From Bugula neritina (Eukaryota; Bryozoa; Gymnolaemata; Cheilostomatida; Bugulidae): DNA of 64,000 nt. Location of the stretch: assembly GCA_964035545.1 (NCBI GenBank), contig OZ037773.1, positions 1,060,751-1,124,750 of the forward strand, in the 5' to 3' direction. Under the pieces are notes generated by a model, which was not told the origin of the DNA, searched no databases, and saw nothing but the letters and a program-made list of their open reading frames with translations. Shown piece after piece: positions 45,756 to 56,158 of the stretch; position 1 is the stretch's first letter; each line of letters starts with the position of its first letter. The position numbers were made by a program, and so were the translations under genes.

Positions 45756-46536
45756 TTTACACTCGACCCGCTACAACCAGGGTACGGGTTAGAGCACTTC
45801 CCGCTCCGCATCCTAAGGAGTATGCCAATGGTGACCGACCCGAGCCACTACGCCGCCGTTGGCGGTGGGTGTCTCCAGAACAGAGGAGGAAATAGAAACG
45901 GCCTGGGGGTCCAGAGGACGGACGCGATGCCAGATTTGTGGCGAAGAATGTGCCTCTCACCGCTCCTTGAAGCTACATGTCAACGCCCATCTCTTACTCA
46001 CATTCTGTCCCTGCGGATACAATGATGTCTACCCCTACCCCGTCACCAGACATCGAGCGACGAGCTGTTTCTCTGGAGAGAATTACGTAGTGGATGCCCA
46101 GCTCTATCCGGAATTCCTCACTCTGATACGGCCCCTAGTAAAGAAGGCAATGTTGTTAGCCGTCCTGACCTCGGGTTTCCAACGCGTATTAGACTATGCC
46201 AGGCAACAATCCCCATTGGTATCTGACCGCCCTCAGATTGTGTACACCCCCGAGGAGTTTGCTTATCCAGAAGAAGGAGAGGTCTCCCCTATCCCGATGA
46301 AGAGACGAACCAGGTCTCCCAGTCCCCCTCTGTGCCGCAGACGGACACCGTCCCCAGACCTTGCTCGCCTGGCCACAGTAGAGGAACGCCTCCTCCGACT
46401 ACAAGAAGAATTTACCCAGTTAGCACCGGATCTGCTTAATACTACGACGGGGCTCTTCCAACTAAAAGGATCAGTAGGCCGGATTAAACGGAAACTACGT
46501 ACATGCCAAGCCAAGCACCGGCGTGCCCAACATTGA
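45683..46536 (+). pseudogene. ORF3 of copy 3, one frameshift
   Basis: ATG at 45683 opens the frame (MRSCHAIQADN), which runs 70 codons and then ends early because one A is missing near 45882. The rest (45859-46536) is open in the next frame with both cysteine/histidine blocks, the RSPSPP-type stretch and the coiled-coil/basic C-terminus ending KHRRAQH. The full protein would have about 284 residues. There is no signal peptide or membrane helix. It sits between pol and the 3' LTR, the place of env in retroviruses, but does not resemble an envelope protein. Confidence 0.75.
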
Positions 46537-46793
46537 CTCTAGTTCTGCTACCCGGAATAATCCACAACTTCGTCCTCTTGGGAGACCCACGAATGTCATG
46601 TAAATGCTTGACTGCTCGACAGGCCTGCTCCTTGTCCAATACCACAGCTAGCCGGTATTCCTCCTCTAAAGCTGGTCAATTGTATGTAACTTGCTGTTAT
46701 AATGACTCTGTCTGTTATTATGTATCTTTATATGTGTTATGTATTATCTTTGGTCTACTGATGTATGTGGTTAATGATGAACGTTTTTTATAT

Positions 46794-46824
46794 CAGAAAG
46801 AGGGCTTTCTGCTGGTGGGGGCGG
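46794..46824 (+). promoter_or_regulatory. Hairpin plus polypurine tract, copy 3
   Basis: CAGAAAG-AGGG-CTTTCTG (46794-46811), a perfect 7-bp stem, then CTGGTGGGGGCGG-type purines up to the LTR at 46825. Confidence 0.85.
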
Positions 46825-47131
46825 TGTGGTGGCTCGTGGAGCTACCAGCAGCACAACATGTAGGGTCCCGTAATTGACCCGGAACAATGGATAGCCAATT
46901 AGCGTGTTTAATAGTTAGCAGCAATTATAGTTTCCCGCTGCTAACTCAGTCGAAGTTAGAGTGCTGAATAGACTAGATGTGTAAATTGTCAGATGTATTT
47001 GTATCGTTTTTATAATGTATTATTGTGTCTAAAATATATACTCGTTCACTCGACTTATCCTGGTGCAGTTCTATAGCAAGTAATTAGACTCTCTGGATTG
47101 CATATCAACCCTAATTCTGAAAATCATAACA
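46825..47131 (+). repeat. 3' LTR of copy 3
   Basis: 307 bp, TGTGGTGG...ATAACA, followed by ATTG as on the left side of the element. Confidence 0.94.
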
Positions 47132-47176
47132 ATTGACTATATAACACGTGGACGCGTGTTTTACGTACTCACTACA
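47132..47176 (-). mobile_element. Gypsy LTR relic split by copy 3 (right part)
   Basis: On the minus strand it begins TGTAGTGAGTACGT straight after a polypurine tract. It continues at 32142 once copy 3 is removed. Confidence 0.5.
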
Positions 47177-48410
47177 CCGCTCCCCCCCCCCAGCAGGAAG
47201 CCTAAATTTCTGATAATACAAATACAACTAAAAAGATACAACAATAAAAAAATATAAAACGGAAAGGGAGAGCTTGTAGGGTATGTACATAAAAAAACAC
47301 ATATATATATATATAAATATAAACAGTATGAACTAGTCTTGCCTTGTTTAACTGCGTGCATTAGTAGCTAGCAATAATTGTTCAGCCGAGTATAAGAGAG
47401 ATTGTACGCATTCCGATTGTCAGCTATTATGCCAAGCGTATAGAGAGTAAGCCACGAGGAGTTATCCTTTCCATAATAACATAAACTAAAATCCCTTACA
47501 TTCTCCTCACCTATCGAAAGGTACAATCTCTAACTAATACACAATTGAAAAAGAATATAACACATGATAATAAAACAGTATAATATAAAATAAGTATCCT
47601 ACTCGTTAGTCGCAAGAGTTCCGACACACACAATCTATTCACATCACCTCCACAAAGAATAAGTACCAGTTGCTACCAGTCAGAGGGGTATGGGGAAGTC
47701 GGGGTCGTAAGGTTACTTTGCTGGTCGTCCCTCGAGTCTCGTATTTAGTTTAGTCACTTCAGCAGCCACCTGTTCCTGTTCTTTACAGAGACGAGCCATC
47801 GTCGCTGTAGCTTCTTTACATCCGTCAACAGGGACTGGTCGGGGCTAGCGTTTCGGTTAATCGGGCAACGGGTACTCTTCCTCTTCTACGGTCAGAGGGG
47901 GACGGTGGCTGTGTGACGGTAGGATCTATCTTCTAGTTCCTCAACCTTGAACGGTCTTCCCTCCAACAGAATGCCAGAAACTGTTGAAGGGGTTTTCACC
48001 TGGTCAGTACGACACCTCGACTGAGTCTCGCAATCTACTAACCACTGATTATTATGAAATCACGCGGTCGACTGCCTCACTCAAGTCGTCAGTGAAATCA
48101 CCTGACTTGGGAAACCAGCTTTATCGTTATGATAAAGCGAGACTGATTTAAAGCTACCAGCTTGAATTCTACTCAAATAGTAGAATTATATTAGTAGACT
48201 TACCATAAGGCAGCCACGACATTAGTCTGCTGCCCACTTAGGCCTCGTAGTACGCCAGCCTGCCGGGTACGTGCGTGCAAGTTGGCAGTTGAAATAGAAA
48301 AGAACGCTCTTCGCAGTGAAAGTAATTACATAATACTTCCTTCACTAGCGAGCTGGCTTCGCTCTTTCCATTACCTCGCCCCCCAGACTTGTTTTGTGCT
48401 GGTTGACAGG
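47177..48410 (-). pseudogene. 3' internal region and ORF3 relic of element E
   Basis: It follows the Pol stop of element E. A degenerate hairpin with G-run (47177-47212, minus: CTGCTGGGGGGGGGAGCGG next to the LTR) marks the right place for a 3' end. Around 47720-47830 the minus strand has a frame MARLCKEQEQVAAEVTKL, coiled-coil-like, as at the end of ORF3. At 48203 it reads CCTTATG|GTAAGT after MSWLPY, parallel to the family A intron donor after MSYDNRSWG. Whether all of this belongs to E or part to another relic is not certain, since the LTR at 47176 does not match the one at 54303. Confidence 0.45.
47329..47500. repeat. 172-bp TG...CA repeat, copy 1
   Basis: It starts TGAACTAGTCTTGCC and ends AATCCCTTACA and is nearly identical to 54777-54948. 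Similarity stops exactly at these ends. No target duplication was found at either copy. Its class is unresolved; a tiny LTR is possible. Confidence 0.7.
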
Positions 48411-51400
48411 TTATAGTATAGTATGCATGTCAACCAAGTCACACCAGAAGTCTTGCAAATAAGATGGTGGCGCCCTGGTACGTTGGCTACGTTCCAACGG
48501 TACCCGGGAATTTGCTGCGACTGGTGACTCTTCTGCACGGGTGGTGTCGCCAGTACGAGGGGGGTCCACCAGTACGGGTGGTCCTCCCCTAGCTGCCTCT
48601 TCCTCATGATTTTGAGGAATTTCCACCTCATCCGGGGCGATGGGCCTGTCGACCGGCTCCACAGGTGGTGGGGCCGGCTCCGACAGGTCTTCTGGTGTCT
48701 CGGCCTCCTCCTCCTGGGGTGGAGGTGGCCGGGGCGGGTCGGGCGGCGCGTCGGCCGCCCCGTCCTGATCTTGCAGTGTCTCCTCAATCTCTTTATACGC
48801 CATGCCTCGCCCCCTCATAGGGGGGCGTCTAGCGGGCTCTAAGAAAGGAGGTGCTTGACCTGCTGCATCAGGACTCGCCCAGTGAGGTTTCAGCCGTGCC
48901 TCGTTCTGGACCGACACTTGTCCAGACCGTTCCACTTTATAGGTGTGATTGGCCATCACCTCAATCACGCAGTAGGGACCCACAAACTGCGACTGCAACT
49001 TGGCTGCCTGTCCACGTCGCCGGCGATGACTGGTCTTCCAGACCCAGTCTCCCGCTTTGCAAAAAGGGGGGTCGTCAGAGTCGCCACTTCTGACCTGCCA
49101 TTGCTGCTCACGTAGCACCTCGTGAGCCGTCCTCATGCGTTTTACGAGCTCGTCCACGTAATCGTAGACGCTGCTCTTGGGAGCTGGAACATAATAGGTT
49201 ACGTGCTCAGGAATCCTGGTTTCTCTACCCAGCAAGAGAAAATTAGGGGTCTCCAGTGTACTGGAGTGAGGGGTACTACGGTAAGCTCGCATGATCTGCG
49301 GCAGCACCATGTCCCACTCTTCCTGGCTCCTACCGATGAGCAGGCTTCTCAGTGAGTCCCCTAGCATTCGGTTGTTCCGCTCCACAACCCCGTTCCCTTG
49401 GGGGTGATACGGGGTCATCCGACTCTGGTTTACCCCCACATTTTACAGAGATCGCTCATAAGCTGCAACTGAAACTGGGCGCCTTGATCAGAGTGTATCT
49501 GCTCCGGCAAGCCAAAATAGCAGAATACCTGCTGATCCAAGGCTCTGGCCACCGAGGGGGCCGACGCATCTGGAATAGCCAGTGCATCAGCCCACCGCGT
49601 GAAATGGTCAGTTAGTACCAGTATCCAGTTATTACCTCTCGCTGTTGTGGGCATGGGGCCTACCAGATCTACAGCGACTACTTGCCACGGACGACCGGCA
49701 TGGAGGCGACGCCTCCCTGCGGTCTCAGTGGGGCGGCCATGCTCGCTAGCTTGGCATACCTTGCACTTCCGTACCCGGAGTCGGACATCCCGGGTCATAC
49801 CGGGCCAAAACCACTGGGGTTGAAGACACCTAGTCACCCGGCTAGCTCCCGCGTGAGCTTGCTTATGGGTGTCCCAGATCAACTCTCGCCTCAGAGCGGA
49901 CAGGCAGACTACCCTCTCTCGTTCACTGCGATTGGTGCCGGCTGCCAACGTTATCGTTAGCAGCCCATCGCTGTCAAACCGGAGGGAGTCCCAGCGGTCA
50001 CAGAAGTACTTAAACTCTGCACTCTTCACTCGCTGTTCGGCCTCACTCGGCCGCCGTCCCTCCTTCATGGCCCGGACTAGGTCAGCTACCACCCCTGGTA
50101 GCGTTGCCTGGAGCCGACACAGCTCCCTGACGTTCCTGAGCAGCATAGGGTTTGCGTGAAGGTTGTTAACAGCTTCATTAGGGGATTCGGACCGGAGTTG
50201 TCCTTCTTCCCAGCTGTATACACCCGCTTTCCCCAACTGTGCTTCAACGTCCGAGCGAGGGGGTTCACCATCCCTGTCTCAATGTTCTGGCACTGCTTAC
50301 ACAGGATAGTTAAGGGCAACCTTTTAGTTCTAGCTGCTATGCTGATGATGCAGTGTTATCATATAAGAAATCAGTCCCAGTAAAATAAAATTTTACCTAA
50401 TTGTGCTGAAATCAAAATTTAAAAACTATGTTGTAGATAGCTTTATTCCTCAGCGCGTATTTTTTGGAATTTTTAATTTTCCATTTTTTGGCTAAGCTAC
50501 AGACGAAAAACTATCCATTTTCTCCTTTTTTTAGCTGAAAAAACATCATGTCAGTCCCAGTAAAAGATCTCAGCAGGAAAACATAATATCTGAAAAAAGA
50601 AAACACTGTTGGAATTCTGAGATATTTCTGCAGCGGGGTTTTTGTAATGCTTCTAATAGCTTTTATAGATTTGCTATAAATTAGTGATTTATACGCTGAA
50701 AATGAGATAATTTTTTTTTACTAATAAGCACTGCTCATCACTTCGCGCTTCAGTGAACGCGTAGAGATGAAAAGATATTGGCTTGTCCATTACTAATTAC
50801 AGACCTGCTGACCTACAAGCTAGTGAATAGCTTGGTGTGTAATTCATTCATAGAGTAGCCACAATGGAATGTTGATATATAATGCAGCCCTAATTGAGCT
50901 TGCTGTTTATTGGTCATAATCTAATATCAGGCTAAACATACACAGGCAGGCAACACGCATGCCACCCACAGAACAATATTATAGAAGAAACCTAGACTAC
51001 ATTGTGAGCTAAATTTATGATATTCTTAGTAAGGATGCCCTTAACTATCCTGTGTACACCCATCTGCCTGGTGGCGGCTGAGTTCGTCGGCATTACCGTG
51101 TTTCTTACCGGGTCGAGGTTCGATCCGATAAGAAAACTCTGCCAGCATTTCCAGCCAGCGCGCTACTTGGCTTGATGGTTCCGCCCGTCGACACAGCCAT
51201 ATCAAAGACGCATGATCCGTCCGAAGCCGGAATGTGCGCCCATATAAATATGGTCTAAAGTGTTTGACCGCCTTGACTACTGCCAAGAGTTACCTCCTGG
51301 TTGTACAGTAGTTCTTCTCAGGCGCCGACAGGGCTTTGCTATAGTAAGCCACCACCACCTCGCAACCATCTTGGACTTGCGACAGCACAGCCCCCACATT

Positions 51401-53306
51401 ATGGTTACTGGCATCAGTATCCAAAATGTACTCCTTCGCAGGGTCAGGATACGCCAAGATGGACGCTTCCACCAGGCGATCCTTTAGGTGGTCAAACGCC
51501 TTCTGCTCGGCCTGTGTCCACTGCCATCGCACCCCTTTTGCTGTCAGCGGATTTAACAGCTGTGCAATTCCGGCGATGTCTGGTATGTACTGACGATAGT
51601 ACCTTACCAGTCCCAGGAATGCCCGCAATTCAGGGAGGTCGACAGGAACAGCCCAGTCCCTCACAGCCCGTACCTTCTTGGGGTCGGTGGCGACCCCGTG
51701 TCGACCAACTACATGGCCCAGGTACTTGACCTCGCGCTGCAATAATGCATTTTTAGAGGGCTTGAGCTTCAGACCAGCAGCTCGAAATCTGTCAAACATC
51801 TTTCTGAGTCGACTGACATGTGTGTCGAAGTCGGGGGAGATGACAATGACATCATCGAGATAAATGAGCAAGCTTTTCCAGTGCAGCTCACTCAGGACCT
51901 GCTCCATGAGTCGCTGGAAGGTGGCCGGTGCAGACGTAAGTCCGAATGGCAATACCTTCCATTTCCAGAGCCCATCCCGCGTTATAAACCCGGCTTTTTC
52001 CTGTGCTTCAGGACTCAGGGGCACTTGCCAATACCCGCTTAACAAGTCCAACATGCTGAAGAACTTGCTACCAGCTAAGGCATCAAGTGATTCATCGATC
52101 CTAGGAAGAGGGTAAGCGTCCTGGATGGTCACGCTTTTCAGCCTGCGATAATCAACGCAAAACCTCCAGCTCCCATCCTTTTTCCGAACCAGGACGACTG
52201 GAGAACTCCAGGCCCCATGGCCTGGCTCAATCAGGTCCCGGTTCAGAAGGTCATGCACCTGACAGCTCACTTCTCTCTCCTTCTCAGGACCTAACCGGCG
52301 AGTCGGCTGCCGGATGGGCGCCGTCCCCGCCGCCAGGGGTATCTCATGACAGACAGTCTTAGTCAGACCCATGTCATGGTCGCCGCAACTGAACACGTCC
52401 TTGTACTCAGAGAGTAGCTGCGCCATCACCAGGCGTTCTCGCTTGCTCTCACAGCCATCATAGGCATCCTCGTACAACTCCGCTACGTGTTCAGGCACCG
52501 GCCCCCTGCCGTTTCTAGTGGGTACTCCCCGGGCGTCGTCCGCTGTTTCCAGCGCGGGCCCTACATCCTCCTCTTGCACGAAGTGGAACTTCCCTACTAG
52601 AGACCCAGCCAGTAATTCTACCGGCTCCGTGAAAGGGTTTACGCACTGGACCAGGAATTCCCCCCCGCTCATCCAGTCTATTCAGACTGTTAGCGAGCTG
52701 GACGCCCCCCCCAGTGCACCTTCCACCACTCCGAGCTCGGAGATTTCCCTACAGTTCACCCTGCAGCGAACTGTAGCCCGGGAGCGCCCAGGTACAGTAC
52801 AGCGCTGTACCACCTGCATTCCCCTCACCAAGGGTCGGCCAAATCGGTCGACACAGGCCAGCTCACGCCCGGCCATCACCACCGCCGACTTGCTAAAGTG
52901 GATGTAGCACCCGTGTCGCTTCAGAAATGGCATGCCCAAGATGGCGTCCTTCTTGAGTTGACTGACGATGAAGGTCTCACTGATCGTCTGATCATGGACT
53001 CTACCAGTCAACTGGATTACTCCATAGAATGGAATACACGACCCGTCCGCCGTGTTCCCCTTCATATGGTTCTAGACTAGCCCTGTCCCTGGCACTGAGA
53101 GTGTCGAATAGACGCCGACTCAGTAGGACTGATGCTCGTGTGGGCAACCGAGGAAAATCCCTGTTTTGCTCCCACTCGTCGTTCACTCCCCCATCAACCA
53201 AACCTTCAAAGCGGTTTTTGAGTGCCCAAGCCGGAGGTTTTGGTGGGCTTCGCAGCCTACTAACTCTCCTTGGGGCTTGCCACTCTGGCGAAGGCGGCCT
53301 CCTCAC
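48411..53306 (-). pseudogene. Pro-pol of element E, split by a MITE
   Basis: Reverse transcriptase is well kept (51290-52672; LIYLDDVIVIS). RNase H ends at 51055. Integrase (49430-50299) has the zinc region (HKQAHAGASRV, CKVCQ) and the VDLVGPMP and HSDQGAQF signatures, and the next frame (48411-49439) has VVERNN, the GPY-type module (QFVGPYCVIE) and a Pro-rich tail ending DFWCDLVD. Lesions: the DSG protease segment is missing between LPTRA and LLSRRLFD near 53150, a G-run insertion near 52705, a TAA at 51287-51289, the MITE at 50300-51054, and an extra C at about 49435. Confidence 0.9.
50300..51054. mobile_element. MITE with 19-bp terminal inverted repeats, copy 2
   Basis: The ends are CACAGGATAGTTAAGGGCA and its reverse complement. 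TA flanks both sides (target duplication). Removing it and one TA restores the DGCKQCQNIE reading across the RNase H to integrase link of element E, which proves the borders. Non-coding; related to 13147-13900. Confidence 0.92.
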
Positions 53307-53506
53307 CCGGTGGGGTTTTGGCCTTGGCTTCGGCCTTGGGGGGTTAAACTGGGGCCCACGGTCGGCGGAAGTTACCGTGGGCCATTGCTGTTTAACTGCC
53401 TTCCACTACCGTGGGGGCAACTTCGTATGAAGTGTCCACCACTACCACAGCCCCAGCATACGGGGCGGCGCCTGTCGTCGACAGCTACCGACGACCTTCT
53501 GGGTCG

Positions 53507-54241
53507 CTAGGCTGTCGACTGCTGGCGCAGTTGCCTGATCTCGGCTAGCAGTTCTTGAACCAAGCTTGTGGTCAAGCTAGTCGGCTCGTCGGCTGCTGCC
53601 GAGGCGACATGTACAGCTGTCTTCGCCGGCGATGTCGACACGTCGTCTGCTCCGACCTGCTGTATTGTCGCCCCAGGTCGGCACGCACTGTCGGCTTGGA
53701 AATAGGCATTTCCAAGCCTTAGAGCTCTTTCCATAGTCTCAACCTCGGCCACCAGCAGATGCTGTTTCAGCCCGAGGTTGTTAATAGACTGGAGGAATGC
53801 ATCCAGTGCTAAGCTCTGTCGACTATCAGCAGGCAAGTCGTCGTAGGCGACTTGTGCCAGTCAATCGACTACGGTAGCATGCTCTCGCAGGTTGGTCTTA
53901 GGATTTCTCCTAAGCCCCTGGAGTTGCACGCGAGCATCTCGAGCGGTTAATATAAACCGGGCTCGTAATGCTTCAAATATGTCACCGACATTCCGGCTTA
54001 TCCCATAGGGTTTAGCCGGCCCTGTCAGACATAACCGCAGCTGGATCAGAGTAACCCTATTCGGCCATCTGCAGATAGCCGCCACATCACTAAACTCAGT
54101 GATGAATTGCTCCACATCTTCTTCCCCTGAGAAGATGGGAGCCCGCAAGTGATACCTGTCCATAGGCAGCGCTGGGCCGCCTATGTGATCCTCCTCTACT
54201 GCTGCCGGTTCCTGTCCGGGCGTGTCGTCCTTGTCGACCAT
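53507..54241 (-). pseudogene. Gag of element E (family C), two stops
   Basis: ATG at 54241; first residues MVDKDDTPGQEPAAVEED, then YHLRAPIFSGEEDVEQFI. A TGA at about 53861 and a TAG at about 53507 interrupt it. Beyond the second stop a zinc knuckle (CWGCGSGGHFIRSC) lies near 53418-53459, so the original Gag was longer. It aligns with element I (63320 on) and, weakly, with family A Gag. Confidence 0.87.
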
Positions 54242-54283
54242 CTTCTTTCTACTCCCTGGCTAGGAGCATTTGTATTAAGTGGG

Positions 54284-54301
54284 ATCCCACCGCTGCCACC
54301 A
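54284..54301 (-). other. Primer-binding site, tRNA-Leu type, element E
   Basis: TGGTGGCAGCGGTGGGAT on the minus strand; one base separates it from the LTR. Confidence 0.75.
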
Positions 54302-54302
54302 C

Positions 54303-54660
54303 TGTAGTGAATTTCGCAGTTCACTATATTATGTGGGTCGACTTAAACAAAGCTACTACACCAGGTTATTTACGTTATAATAAGTTTATTATTTACAAGA
54401 TACAAGAATTGAACTACTGCTAACATGAATTGAACGATTACATAATAAATGAGCCTTTATGCACAACTACTCTAAGCGAAGTCCCAAGCTGCTCTGCCCG
54501 GCTAGCTACTCAGCGCTCTTCCACTACGAGTAGCTAGCTCCACCTGCTATCAATTAGCATGTCAGTCCTGATTGGCTAGCGTTAGTGGTGCCACTGTCGA
54601 CTGTAAGATACTGTCGGATAACAGTCGACGCCGAGTTGTCCCTGTCGATGCTAATTAACT
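54303..54660 (-). repeat. 5' LTR of element E (outer end unresolved)
   Basis: Plus strand TGTAGTGAATTTCGC...; matches in reverse complement the LTRs at 349-846 and before 63258. Confidence 0.7.
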
Positions 54661-54776
54661 CCATAACCATAAGCATAACGCTAGCATTTTTTTCTGAGCA
54701 CACTAACTGTCAGTGCAAACCATCTACACCTCCTATTGAGCTAATTGGCTATTCTGCGTACGGTTGTTGGTTCTAT

Positions 54777-54948
54777 TGAACTAGTCTTGCCTTGTTTAAC
54801 TGCGTGCATTAGTAGCTAGCAATAATTGTCCAGCCGAGTATAAGAGAGATTGTACGCATTCCAATTGTCAGCTATTATGCCAAGCGTATAGAGAGTAAGC
54901 CACGAGGAGTTATCCTTTCGATAATAACATAAACTAAAATCCCTTACA
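54777..54948. repeat. 172-bp TG...CA repeat, copy 2
   Basis: Direct repeat of 47329-47500, with a few base differences. Confidence 0.7.
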
Positions 54949-54983
54949 CTAGGATAATCTTTATTTTGGTTCGGTTAATTTCT

Positions 54984-55364
54984 TGTCACCAGGTAGTTCC
55001 TGTGGGCCTCCTCGCCCCGTGGCACCAAATATCTACTACTACTGCCCAAGACTGCTTTGAGCGGCAGAAGGCATTGCTTATATACACAGAGTGGATCGCG
55101 ATTGAATGACGCAGATTCCGGCAGTGTCATCCGTAGTTACTCATCGGGCACCACATAAACATGCGGCAAGGGTTTGCAAAGTTGTCGTCCTTGACGTTTG
55201 GTTTCAACATAATCTATAGTCATGTTTAGCAGGCGGTACTGGGAGGTATACTTCTTTTAACCATTACAATATCTGTCTTTGGCAAAAACAATTGTTAATT
55301 TAGCAGGGTTATGGATTTCATTGAATAAATTTTTATTTTACCTTTTCTTGAATAATAGTGTTCA
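54984..55364. repeat. Dispersed 2-kb repeat, piece y
   Basis: Matches 15003-15386 of copy x, exactly the portion that piece z lacks. Confidence 0.8.
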
Positions 55365-55857
<493 letters not shown>

Positions 55858-55889
55858 CTCAATATTATAAGGAAAATAATTAATAATAA

Positions 55890-56144
55890 TTAGGCTTTCC
55901 TAAATATTTTCCAACTTTTATTGTGTTTAATGTTTTTGTTAGTTAGTTGCCAAATGTATTTGCTAAGTTCTGTTTGATTAATTGCTTTTTCCTTGTTTTT
56001 AAAGGATGAGTTGTGGTTCGCGTATTTTATTTTGAACGGTCCATCACTCAAGCCAATGTATGTTGCAGGCTCGTTTTCGGTAGTTTCTACAGTTGCTTGG
56101 TATATTACTCTGCTCTCCTGACAGTTTCCTTTTTCTGTGGACAA
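55890..56144 (-). pseudogene. Penelope-like GIY-YIG endonuclease fragment
   Basis: The 84-residue frame contains YQATVETTENEPATYIGLSD, then FKIKYANHNSSFKNK and TELSKYIWQL. This order matches the GIY-YIG endonuclease that follows the reverse transcriptase in Penelope-like retroelements (known family pattern). Only this part is present, and it stops at the TA repeat. Confidence 0.82.
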
Positions 56145-56158
56145 CTTTCTTTTTCTCA

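Larger units (their letters stand above)
32143..47131 (+). mobile_element. Ty3/gypsy element, family A copy 3, host of copy 2
   Basis: The 5' LTR is split: 32143-32341 and 39851-39958. The 3' LTR is 46825-47131. The flanks share ATTG (32139-32142 and 47132-47135). The two LTRs differ at five or six positions. Copy 2 (32342-39846, opposite strand) sits in the 5' LTR with a TTAT duplication. Internal order is primer site, gag, pro-pol, ORF3, hairpin and polypurine tract. All genes carry lesions. Confidence 0.93.
47177..54660 (-). mobile_element. Decayed Ty3/gypsy element E, family C
   Basis: On the minus strand the order is LTR (from 54303 rightwards, outer end unresolved near 54660), primer site, gag, pro, pol, ORF3 relic and a polypurine tract. 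Gag begins like that at 63320. A MITE splits RNase H from integrase. The protease active site is deleted and several stops and shifts occur. Confidence 0.8.

Noticed and set aside
48118-48187. Two small inverted repeats (GCTTTATC...GATAAAGC and GAATTCTACT...AGTAGAATT)
   Set aside because: Short perfect palindromes in AT-rich DNA with no comparison copy; not enough to call a regulatory site.
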